Shown in pieces: positions 43,920-51,514 of a DNA stretch of 64,000 nucleotides. The notes under the pieces are model-generated. The model saw nothing but the letters and a program-made list of their open reading frames with translations. It made no database searches and was not told the DNA's origin. Each line of letters begins with the position of its first letter. Within the stretch, counting starts at the first letter, position 1. Both the position numbers and the translations under genes were made by a program. The DNA lies in the NCBI RefSeq assembly GCF_018853815.1, contig NZ_JAAOMP010000164.1, positions 25,456 to 89,455 of the forward strand. The letters are read 5' to 3'. This DNA is from Acidithiobacillus sulfurivorans (GTDB lineage: Bacteria; Pseudomonadota; Gammaproteobacteria; Acidithiobacillales; Acidithiobacillaceae).

Positions 43920-44861
43920 CTATAGTTGGTCGGCAACAATGGCCAATACGGCAAAAAGAAAAGACAGCGCCAGGGGCTCCTGATAGCGATAAAAGCGCAG
44001 ACGGGACTGCATGGTATCGACCCCCACCATAAGCAGGCCGATCACGCCGTATTTGGCCAGGATGATCAGCAGGGCCAGGAGGACTGACGGAAAGCTGCCA
44101 GTGGTGGACAAACCCCAGGGAAACAGAAATACATTGAGAAAAATCGTGTATAAAATGAACTGTTTCATCCAGCCCGCCCATTTCAGCAGAGCCAGCAGGG
44201 GGCCGGAATATTCCAGGATGCGCGCCTCATCAATCATGTAGATTTCATAGGGGATCGTGGAATGAATGGGCAAGCGGTCAGTTTCCACGGTAAGCAGAAT
44301 GAAAAAAGCCAGAATCAGAAAAATATGGGCAGGACTCCAGTAGGCTACCGGATTTTTGGCCAATAGATGATTGGCGACAAAAGGCAGCATGGAATGGTCC
44401 AGAAAAGTGATGCCTACAAATACCAGGATCAGCGTCGGTTCGGCGAGAATGCCGAGCATGACGGCGCGGCTGGAACCTAAACCACCGAAGGGCTGGCCGG
44501 TATCCAGGCCGGCCAGCAGGATAAAAAAACTGCCCAGGGTCAGAATAAGTCCGCCACCCAAAATATCTCCCATGTCCGAGAGAGGCAGGGGAAAGTTGGT
44601 CAGCACCGGAATGAGCATCGGCACGATGAGCATGGCGGTGAACGCAACTACGGGTGCCCAAAAGAAAACCCAGGTGGCAGATTCGGGTACCAGCAACGAC
44701 TTGTTGAACAGTTTCCAGAGATCGCGATAGGGCTGGAAAATGGAAGGCCCTTGACCGCGCTGAACACGCTCTTCCACGGTGGTGATGAAGCCATGCAGCA
44801 GTGGTGCCAGAAACATCACGGTGAGAACTTGCCCACACTGCAGGACGATGTCGCGAAGCAT
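43920..44861 (-). CDS. HyfC/ND1-like membrane anchor subunit, complex 2
   Basis: The 313-residue ND1/NuoH-type subunit shows GFITTVEERVQRGQGPSIF, QPYRDLWKLFNKS and the ETDRLPIHSTIPYEIYMIDEARILEYSG region of this family. GGGGGAGGT directly precedes the ATG at 44861. It is the first gene of the operon hyfC-E-F-G-I-B-crcB-DUF190-HEAT (44861-36408), about 113 bases after the promoter predicted at 44981-45009. Confidence 0.87.
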   Translation of the reverse strand: MLRDIVLQCGQVLTVMFLAPLLHGFITTVEERVQRGQGPSIFQPYRDLWKLFNKSLLVPESATWVFFWAPVVAFTAMLIVPMLIPVLTNFPLPLSDMGDILGGGLILTLGSFFILLAGLDTGQPFGGLGSSRAVMLGILAEPTLILVFVGITFLDHSMLPFVANHLLAKNPVAYWSPAHIFLILAFFILLTVETDRLPIHSTIPYEIYMIDEARILEYSGPLLALLKWAGWMKQFILYTIFLNVFLFPWGLSTTGSFPSVLLALLIILAKYGVIGLLMVGVDTMQSRLRFYRYQEPLALSFLFAVLAIVADQL

Positions 44862-44896
44862 ACCTCCCCCTTATAAGTATAACTAACATTCCAAAG

Positions 44897-44914
44897 CCCG
44901 ACCTTGCAGTCGGG
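44897..44914 (-). promoter_or_regulatory. Hairpin after the riboswitch, candidate expression platform (complex 2)
   Basis: CCCGAC and GTCGGG form a perfect six-base stem with a six-base loop, seven bases after the aptamer. On the minus strand it is followed by CTTTGG, too short a T-run for a strong terminator. It is placed as an expression platform would be, but it could act on translation or not at all. Confidence 0.45.
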
Positions 44915-44920
44915 ATCAGT

Positions 44921-44967
44921 AGGAATCATTAGCCTATAAAGGCGGTTATTGGGCGGAATCCATCGCC
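44921..44967 (-). ncRNA. Fluoride riboswitch (crcB motif) upstream of complex 2 and crcB operon
   Basis: Read on the minus strand: P1 stem GGCG/CGCC around ATGGATTC, then CAATAACCGCC, loop TTTATA, GGCTAATGA and TTCCT. The loop GGATTC pairs with the tail GATTCC at five of six positions for the pseudoknot. The operon it heads contains crcB, which is the classic target of this riboswitch and strongly supports the call. Compared with the copy at 36283, P1 shows a compensatory base-pair change. Confidence 0.9.
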
Positions 44968-44980
44968 ATAATTTATGTTG

Positions 44981-45009
44981 ATGATATGCAGAGACAGAAA
45001 ACGGGTCAA
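44981..45009 (-). promoter_or_regulatory. Sigma70-like promoter of the complex 2 operon
   Basis: On the minus strand TTGACC (45009-45004), a 17-base spacer and TATCAT (44986-44981). Transcription would start near 44975, a few bases before the riboswitch. The same promoter-to-aptamer geometry is seen at 36340-36368. Confidence 0.72.
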
Positions 45010-45085
45010 GAGCGTATGTCGCGAAAAACGTTCATTCAGTGTTGTTCGCCAGCCTGATAACGTGCAATAACAGGTAAAATGGGGT

Positions 45086-46306
45086 TCAGAATGCCCAATG
45101 CCCGGAAATGAAAAAGGCTGCCTGCAGGACAAGGGCAGCCATTTCTATGCCCAGAAGCCAATGCGTCCAGGTTTTATGGGCTAGGCTTTGATATATCCAG
45201 CCAGCCGCGAGAAACAAGGGCAGATTGATATAAAGCAGGCGGTAAGTAGAAACCGGTCCCTGTGCCGCTCCCTGAAACCATAAGTAAGCAAAAACCAGGG
45301 GAATGCTGATGACCAGTAAGGCCCATTGGCGTTTCCAGCATAAAATTCCCAGAGCAACAAAATTAACCAGCAAGATCACGGCATTCATGAAAAAATAGAC
45401 ACTGCGGGCGGGATTCAGCACTGTCGGTTCCAGCAATAATGCATGGATTAACGGCGTATAGTCTCCTCCCCACAAGGGGAATAGTTCGACAATATTTTGC
45501 AGTTTGTCCAGAAGTGATAAATGGCCAATATAGGGACCATGAGCCACCACAAAGGCAAAAGGCGTCTGGAATAAATACCATTGGTAGGCCATGAATACAC
45601 CCAGCCCACTGCAAGCGATTATTCCCAGGCTTATTCCCTTGAATATGGGGATGAACGCACAGTTTTGCCTGTCCGCCCAAACGCGCCCCAGTAAAACCAG
45701 CCATATTCCGAAAGCGAAAAAAACCATCAAAGGTCCGGAAGCCGTGCCGATTCCCGCCCAGAGAGCGGCCTGAAACGGACGTTGTTGACGGAGCGCAATC
45801 AGTGTGGCGATGGCCAGACAATTCATCAAGGAAGTCGGATAGGCGCTGATGAAAAAAGCGGCGGCAGGATACAGGGCATAACTCAGAGTGGCAAAAGCGG
45901 CGCTATCGGGTTCCAGCCAGTTCTTGGCAAGGCGCTGAAATAACAGCACCGAGAGTAATCCAAAAAATAGAGCCAAGCCTATGCTAATGGCGGAAATATT
46001 GAATGGCAAAATGAGGCTGAAGCCCTTGCACAGAGCCGGATAAAGTGGAAAAAAAATGATGTTTTGTCCAAAATCGGCATGCGGTATGTAGCGGTAACCG
46101 TGAGTGGCAATATCCACATACCATTTGGCATCCCAATTGATCAAAGCCTTGGCAATAGACCCGGAAACGGGATCCAGACCACGGCTGAACAAATAATAAC
46201 CCAACCAGGTTCCGCCATAGATGGCCAAGGCACTGAGAAAAATGCTGCGGAGCAGCCAGAGCCTGTGCTTATCGGTCTTGTGTGCAGATGAGGATGATTC
46301 CGACAT
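45086..46306 (-). CDS. GT-C membrane mannosyltransferase-like protein (PIG-V type)
   Basis: The 406-residue protein has about 10 membrane helices. The first periplasmic loop reads INWDAKWYVDIATHGY, the acidic loop characteristic of PIG-V-like GT-C glycosyltransferases, which use polyprenyl-phosphate sugars; FFPLYPALCKG and YALYPAAAFFISAYPTSL are also typical of the group. It lies five bases after the ArnT-like gene in the same direction, so both probably act on a lipid-linked or envelope glycan. Acceptor unknown. Confidence 0.78.
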   Translation of the reverse strand: MSESSSSAHKTDKHRLWLLRSIFLSALAIYGGTWLGYYLFSRGLDPVSGSIAKALINWDAKWYVDIATHGYRYIPHADFGQNIIFFPLYPALCKGFSLILPFNISAISIGLALFFGLLSVLLFQRLAKNWLEPDSAAFATLSYALYPAAAFFISAYPTSLMNCLAIATLIALRQQRPFQAALWAGIGTASGPLMVFFAFGIWLVLLGRVWADRQNCAFIPIFKGISLGIIACSGLGVFMAYQWYLFQTPFAFVVAHGPYIGHLSLLDKLQNIVELFPLWGGDYTPLIHALLLEPTVLNPARSVYFFMNAVILLVNFVALGILCWKRQWALLVISIPLVFAYLWFQGAAQGPVSTYRLLYINLPLFLAAGWIYQSLAHKTWTHWLLGIEMAALVLQAAFFISGHWAF

Positions 46307-46311
46307 ACGCT

Positions 46312-48018
46312 TTATTCTGTTTTTACAGGATCAGACACCAGGGGATCAGGCCGGGTGCCCTTGGTGTGCGGGAGGTTTTTGATTTGCAGCAGGCTGATGT
46401 TTTCGTGACTATATATTTCATAAGCGGTCATGAGATTTTGTGTTCGATAATCTTGGGGAATGGCTGCCTCTACGGCAGAAACATCGCGAGAGGGACAAAC
46501 CAGATAAAGCGGGTTTTCACCCAGAACAGTCCGTAATTCTGCTAATGACGACAGATGACGAATGGGCATGTCCCCGCGCCCGGCATAAAACAGGAAGCTC
46601 GGCTGAAACCAGTCCCAGGAGGCCAGATGATAAGGATGCTTGCCCTGAATGGCAGCAATTTCCTGTCCCATGGCTCTGGAGGGTTTGAGCGCATTGATCG
46701 GCGGAAGAATGACAAATACCAGAAGACCACTGAGGACAATACTGCCCACTCCCAGACTAGCCCAAGCTGCTGGCCAATGTTTTTGCCAAATCAGGAGCAT
46801 GGCGAAGACTGCTGCAAGCATATAGGGAAACCCAATTTCAACCATTCCAGGAAAATGCGGTTCGCGCAGGGGTAAAATCCAGGCAGCAAAAATGCTCAGC
46901 GCGAGTCCTATCAGAAACAAGGTGCTGAAGGATAGAGCCAGTCCCCAGGTTTGCGGTAACTTGGATTGGGCGCGGATTTTGTCAAACCAGAAGGCAAGAA
47001 GAATAAATAAAGGTGGATAGGCCTCCCAGACATAATTGGGAAGTTTGGTCGCGGAGAGGGTGAAAAAGGCGATCCAGGTGCCTGCCCATAGCAGCAGAAA
47101 TAGTGGTATGGCCTGGTTTTGCAAAAAGTGGCGTCGCTTCAGCCAAAGATCATGCAGCACTTGCGGTAAAAATATGGACCAGGGCAGCATGCCCAGAAAA
47201 GTACTGATGAGATAGTAAAACCAGGGACCCCGGTGGCCTTGCATGCTGTCATCAAAGCGCCCGATATTTTGCTCAAAAATAAAAAGACGATCCCAATTCC
47301 AGTGGGTTTCAATACCTACCGCCAGATACCAGGGCAGCATGATCATCAAAAAAAGCGGAATGCCGGTTGTCAGTCGTCCCTCTTTCCATAGTAGGGGTAA
47401 CTGCTGACGCAATAATAGAAACAAGACAATAATGAGTCCCGGCAATAGAAACCCGATGGGTCCTTTATCCAGGGTGGCCAGGGCCATAGCGGCATAGGTC
47501 CAATGGAATTCGCGGGTACGAATTTCTGGATAAATATATCCACGCAAGTAACTTAATAACGCAATGGTGACCAATAATATCAGCAGTGGATCGGGGGTGG
47601 CGCTGCGAAAAATAATGGTACTGTGCAGTGCGGTGGCAGTCAGTAACCCACTGAGCAGGGCGATGGACTCCCCGTAGAGGCGGCGCAGGGCGATAATCAA
47701 ATAAAAGACCAATAACGCCCCGACCAGGGCTGAGCCAATGCGTAATCCCCAGGAATTCATACCCAGTAAACGGACTCCTGACCACATTAACCAGTAATTC
47801 AGGGCAGGCTTGTCCGGCATCAAGCGATCATTATAAGTCGGGACGACGAGGTTATCGGCGGCAATCTGATCTTTCAGGCTTTGCGCGTAAATGGGTTCAT
47901 CAATATCCCAGAGGCTGGTGTTGCCAGTACCCCAGGCAAAAAAGAGGAACGCCAGGAAGAAAAGGGCGAGGGCCTTGATCCTAAAGCCGCGCTGAAGATT
48001 CTGCATCGGTGCAGTCAT
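46312..48018 (-). CDS. ArnT/GT83-family membrane glycosyltransferase
   Basis: The 568-residue protein has about 12 membrane helices and the acidic first loop SLWDIDEPIYAQSLKDQI, followed by MPDKPALNYWLMW, as in ArnT-type transferases that move a sugar from undecaprenyl phosphate to lipid A or another envelope acceptor. Other arn genes are absent, so L-Ara4N is not implied; hexose or mannose transfer is equally possible. Paired with the GT-C gene downstream. Confidence 0.83.
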   Translation of the reverse strand: MTAPMQNLQRGFRIKALALFFLAFLFFAWGTGNTSLWDIDEPIYAQSLKDQIAADNLVVPTYNDRLMPDKPALNYWLMWSGVRLLGMNSWGLRIGSALVGALLVFYLIIALRRLYGESIALLSGLLTATALHSTIIFRSATPDPLLILLVTIALLSYLRGYIYPEIRTREFHWTYAAMALATLDKGPIGFLLPGLIIVLFLLLRQQLPLLWKEGRLTTGIPLFLMIMLPWYLAVGIETHWNWDRLFIFEQNIGRFDDSMQGHRGPWFYYLISTFLGMLPWSIFLPQVLHDLWLKRRHFLQNQAIPLFLLLWAGTWIAFFTLSATKLPNYVWEAYPPLFILLAFWFDKIRAQSKLPQTWGLALSFSTLFLIGLALSIFAAWILPLREPHFPGMVEIGFPYMLAAVFAMLLIWQKHWPAAWASLGVGSIVLSGLLVFVILPPINALKPSRAMGQEIAAIQGKHPYHLASWDWFQPSFLFYAGRGDMPIRHLSSLAELRTVLGENPLYLVCPSRDVSAVEAAIPQDYRTQNLMTAYEIYSHENISLLQIKNLPHTKGTRPDPLVSDPVKTE

Positions 48019-48143
48019 CTCGATTTTCTGCCAGGGCAGTGCCCGGTCAAAGCATTTGCAATCAAGGAAAAAGGTTCCGGAATGGACAATCCCCGATTAT
48101 ACCCTCAGCATCGGGGTAAACCAAAGTGAACTACCACTGATTT

Positions 48144-48458
48144 TCAGGAGGCGTCCAACAGATCGGGCGCGCAATGACGCAGGGTTTCCTTGAGAATGAC
48201 AAAATAGCGTTGGTAGCGCGTGAGTTCATGATCCATCAGCAGAATCTGATCCATCATGGCATCGGGCCTTTCTTCAGGCAGGCGCTGCATGATTTCCTGC
48301 CATTGGCTGTTGATGAACTGGTGACGTTCTTCCAGGGCATTCAGTAAATCATCCAGATCAGGATTTTTTACGGAATGCGTGGAGGGATGAAGTTCGGCGG
48401 CGAGCCCAAGTAATTGCGTTGATTTTATGGGGGCTGTTTTCAAGGAGCTTGATTTCAT
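48144..48458 (-). CDS. Hypothetical small helical protein
   Basis: The 104-residue product is predicted helical from about residue 30 (DLDDLLNALEERHQFINSQWQEIMQRL...YQRYFVILKETLRH), with no membrane segment. The pattern resembles small flagellar-chaperone-like or coiled-coil proteins, but there is no flagellar context and I do not assign it. It lies between the terminator of cydB and the ArnT-like gene. Confidence 0.55.
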   Translation of the reverse strand: MKSSSLKTAPIKSTQLLGLAAELHPSTHSVKNPDLDDLLNALEERHQFINSQWQEIMQRLPEERPDAMMDQILLMDHELTRYQRYFVILKETLRHCAPDLLDAS

Positions 48459-48543
48459 GATGTTGGCCTTGTTGAATTGAAATTTTTTTATCTCACTGCA
48501 GCTTTTATGACTGTTGTGTATGGAAAAAGTTGCGTTTGGTCAT

Positions 48544-48581
48544 AAAAAAACCGGCCGCGCCGAAGCAGCGACCGGTTTTTT
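48544..48581 (-). terminator. Intrinsic terminator downstream of cydB
   Basis: The A-run and CCGG at 48544-48554 pair with CCGG and the T-run at 48572-48581, with an inner CGC/GCG pair and a short loop. The A and T flanks make it usable on both strands. It lies 14 bases after the cydB stop. Confidence 0.85.
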
Positions 48582-48594
48582 CAGCAAGCCACTA

Positions 48595-49683
48595 TTAGTG
48601 GGCGCCGTAGACGCTTTTTTTAGTGAAGCGACCCCGGAATACCCAGATCTGATACCAGTTGTACATGATCATGACAGGCACAAAACCGGTCATAAACAAG
48701 GTAAACACCGCCATGGAATTGGCTGGATTGGAGGCTGCATGTACGGTCCATGTACCCGGTACAATATAGGGAAACATGGTTGCCCACATGGCCGCCCAGA
48801 GTAGAACCACTACCCCTTCACCCCAAAGCAGCGCAGTAAAATCATGTTGCATGGAGTGGTTGGTCATGGATTTGAAAGCGAAGAACAGGACGATGACAAA
48901 CCAGATGGCCCAGATCCACCAATTGGGACCTGTCCACTTGGCAGCGGCCCAGGGGAAAATGGCATAAGACCAAACCAGCGTGATGACAATCGCTATTAAC
49001 GCCAGATAGGAGAACAGGTTGGTCCAGGACTTGGCGCGTTCATGAATCACATCGCCTGGTAAAAAGCGGGCACAGAGAAACAATCCTCCCGCCAGACCGG
49101 CGGCAATCACCGCACCGAAACCCGTCCAGATGGAAAATGGGGTCAGGAAGTTCATGGCCCCACCCGCATAGTGCATCACGGGGGTTGTGAAACCCCGTGA
49201 TGCGATTCCACTCATGGCAATGCCGGATTTCATGGGGAAACCCTGTAATACGGCACCGAGCGAGACACCGGCGAAAAATGGCGCGGTCAAACTGCCGATG
49301 GCGAAAGCCCAGCCCCACAAACGTTTGCTGCTGCGGGCATGAATATGAAATTCAAAAGCCACAGCGCGGGAGATGATGCCCCACAGAGCGATCATCAGGG
49401 GAATCATCAAAAAGTTGAAGGCAGACCCATAAACCAGAGGGAAAGCACCAAACAATACACCGCCAGCGACTACCAGCCAGGTCTCGTTGCCGTCCCAGAA
49501 GCCTGCCATGGATGCCATAATGGCGCCACGCTCTTCTTCATCCTTGGAGAACAAGGCAAAAATGCCGGCGCCGAGATCAGCCCCGTCCAAAGCGATATAT
49601 AACAAAAACATCAGCCCAAGTATCATCCACCACCAGGTGGAGAGGGCAGATACGATACGAACAATATCTGAACTAAGTTCCAT
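48595..49683 (-). CDS. cydB: Cytochrome bd-type ubiquinol oxidase subunit II
   Basis: The 362-residue, nine-helix protein pairs with subunit I to form the bd oxidase. The blocks LYIALDGADLGAGIF and GFWDGNETWLVVAGGVLFGAFPLVYG are the family signature. The ATG at 49683 is better placed than the one at 49689 because GGAG lies eight bases upstream of it. It follows cydA after 68 bases and ends in a hairpin terminator. No cydX-sized gene is evident. Confidence 0.94.
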   Translation of the reverse strand: MELSSDIVRIVSALSTWWWMILGLMFLLYIALDGADLGAGIFALFSKDEEERGAIMASMAGFWDGNETWLVVAGGVLFGAFPLVYGSAFNFLMIPLMIALWGIISRAVAFEFHIHARSSKRLWGWAFAIGSLTAPFFAGVSLGAVLQGFPMKSGIAMSGIASRGFTTPVMHYAGGAMNFLTPFSIWTGFGAVIAAGLAGGLFLCARFLPGDVIHERAKSWTNLFSYLALIAIVITLVWSYAIFPWAAAKWTGPNWWIWAIWFVIVLFFAFKSMTNHSMQHDFTALLWGEGVVVLLWAAMWATMFPYIVPGTWTVHAASNPANSMAVFTLFMTGFVPVMIMYNWYQIWVFRGRFTKKSVYGAH

Positions 49684-49751
49684 ACTCATTACTCCGGTGA
49701 CTTAATTAATTGAGGAGGGAGGAATAGATTCCTCCCTCTGATCCGGGTCTG

Positions 49752-51218
49752 TTAACGATCCGAGTGCATCATGGGCTTGTGGGCGAAAGTCGGTGCAACA
49801 TGCCCGCCCCCCGCTTGCGCAGCATCATGATCTTCACCGTGATCGTGAAACAAAGTGTCGGAGTGTGGAATGTCATCGACACCCTTCTGGATGACGCGAC
49901 TGAAGAAGTACCAGGCGCCGGACCAGACCACCAGCTCAAAAATGATATAACCGACAAACCAGACAATTTCCTGGGCCATGCTCATGTTGCTGACCCCTTC
50001 GTAGGTCCGCATCAGGCCGAATACCACCCAGGGCTGACGACCGATTTCCCGAACCCACCAACCACCCCAAATAGCGAGGAAAGGCAGGAATCCAGAGAAA
50101 ACCACTGCACGCAAGAACCACGGATGTTTGCGTAATTCCGAGGCATTCATTCTGCCCCGCATGCGCAACCAGTTACCCCAAATTGCGACGAAGAACAAAG
50201 CGAAACCAATGGCTACCATCACCCGGAAGGCATAGAAGGGTACCCAAACATCAGGGCGCTCATTTACCGGATATTGGTCCATACCCTTAACAACACCATC
50301 CCAAGTATGAGTTTCCAGCAAGCTGAGAACGTGTGGAATCTGAATGGAGAACAGATTTTTACCCGCCTCTACATCAGGAATTGCAATAAGATTCCATGAG
50401 GTATTTGGCTTGCCATCGGGCAGGTAGGTGTGAAAATGTCCCTCCATAGCCGCCAGGGAAGTAGGTTGGGTATCCGCTACGTCTTTACCGGCACTGTCCC
50501 CGATGTAAATCTGCAGAGGAGCCACAATCAACAGGGCCAATAAAGTAGGTTTCAAAAGTTTAATGAAGAGGTCCGCATTACGATTCTTGAGGACGAACCA
50601 TGCACTCACCGAGGCGAATACAAACAACGCCAACTCTACAGTGGCGACCCACATGTGTGGAAAGCCCCAGATGAAATTGTCATTGAGAATGGCATGCCAC
50701 CAGTTACTGACCTGAAATAATCCATCTTTCAGTACAACCCCATTGGGCGTCTGCATCCAGGAGTTGGCGACCAGAATCCACATGGCGGACAAGCTGGAAG
50801 AAATGCCAACGTTTAAAGTGGCAAATAAATGCATTCCTTTGCTGATTTTGCCCCAACCAAATACCATCAGACCGATAAAGCCGGCTTCATACATGAAGGC
50901 GGTAATGGTTTCAAAACCAAGAATGTTACCGAAGAAAGGGCCGACAGCCTGAGAGAAAGGGCCGTAGAGAATACCAAAGGCCATTTCCATGGTGACGCCG
51001 GTAGCAACACCTGCGCCAAAATTGATGATGAAGATTTTTTCAAAAAAACGATTAAGCTTATACCAACGCTCATCGCCGCTTTTTAACCAGGCGAGCTCCA
51101 TAAAAAAGAGCAGCCAGGACATGCCGATGGTCATGGGCGTCCAGAGAATGTGCATAGAAGTGATCCAGGCAAAATCCAGACGGCTCAGAAGCACCGGTAA
51201 TGAATTTTCGATAATCAT
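49752..51218 (-). CDS. cydA: Cytochrome bd-type ubiquinol oxidase subunit I (CIO/CioA-like)
   Basis: Subunit I binds haems b558, b595 and d and oxidises quinol to reduce O2 without pumping protons. The N-terminal His in ITSMHILWTPMTIG, the acidic GFETITAFMYEAGFIGLMVFGW helix and the EIGRQPWVV segment are all present. The periplasmic Q-loop is short, as in cyanide-insensitive oxidases (CioA). The C-terminus is His/Asp-rich (FHDHGEDHDAAQAGGGH). In an acidophile, O2 reduction at the quinol level both scavenges oxygen and consumes cytoplasmic protons. GGGAG precedes the ATG. Confidence 0.94.
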   Translation of the reverse strand: MIIENSLPVLLSRLDFAWITSMHILWTPMTIGMSWLLFFMELAWLKSGDERWYKLNRFFEKIFIINFGAGVATGVTMEMAFGILYGPFSQAVGPFFGNILGFETITAFMYEAGFIGLMVFGWGKISKGMHLFATLNVGISSSLSAMWILVANSWMQTPNGVVLKDGLFQVSNWWHAILNDNFIWGFPHMWVATVELALFVFASVSAWFVLKNRNADLFIKLLKPTLLALLIVAPLQIYIGDSAGKDVADTQPTSLAAMEGHFHTYLPDGKPNTSWNLIAIPDVEAGKNLFSIQIPHVLSLLETHTWDGVVKGMDQYPVNERPDVWVPFYAFRVMVAIGFALFFVAIWGNWLRMRGRMNASELRKHPWFLRAVVFSGFLPFLAIWGGWWVREIGRQPWVVFGLMRTYEGVSNMSMAQEIVWFVGYIIFELVVWSGAWYFFSRVIQKGVDDIPHSDTLFHDHGEDHDAAQAGGGHVAPTFAHKPMMHSDR

Positions 51219-51514
51219 GATGATACTCCCTTAGCTTTTTATGCTATTGCTGACTACTGGTACACCATCAGCAAAGGTTGTGCCATGGTTTGGTCATCTA
51301 TGAACACCTGCTTTATCAGCGTCTTGTAATATAGGGGATGGTCACTGGGTGCATAACAACCATTATAGGGTGGTTTAAATGAACCGAATGCTATAAAATA
51401 ACCCAGTATAAAAATACCTGCTTAAATTATTATTGTTCTTGTCAGTGCTGCAGTTCAACAAAAATAATGAGTTTTTTACTTCAAATTGTTACAGTCCCAA
51501 AGAAATAGAAATGA
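51219..51514. promoter_or_regulatory. Divergent control region between cydA and the MASE1-GGDEF-EAL gene
   Basis: This 296-base AT-rich gap has no gene. Promoters for both cydA (minus) and the c-di-GMP gene (plus) must lie here. I looked for an FNR-type TTGAT-N4-ATCAA box and did not find one; no riboswitch or terminator is evident. Confidence 0.5.

Noticed and set aside
28214..44861. Annotation as hydrogenase-4 or formate hydrogenlyase
   Set aside because: Both large subunits lack every NiFe cysteine ligand, and no hyp maturation genes, formate dehydrogenase or large-subunit protease gene is present.
51219..51514. FNR/ArcA-type operator upstream of cydA
   Set aside because: No convincing TTGAT-N4-ATCAA or direct-repeat ArcA pattern was found.
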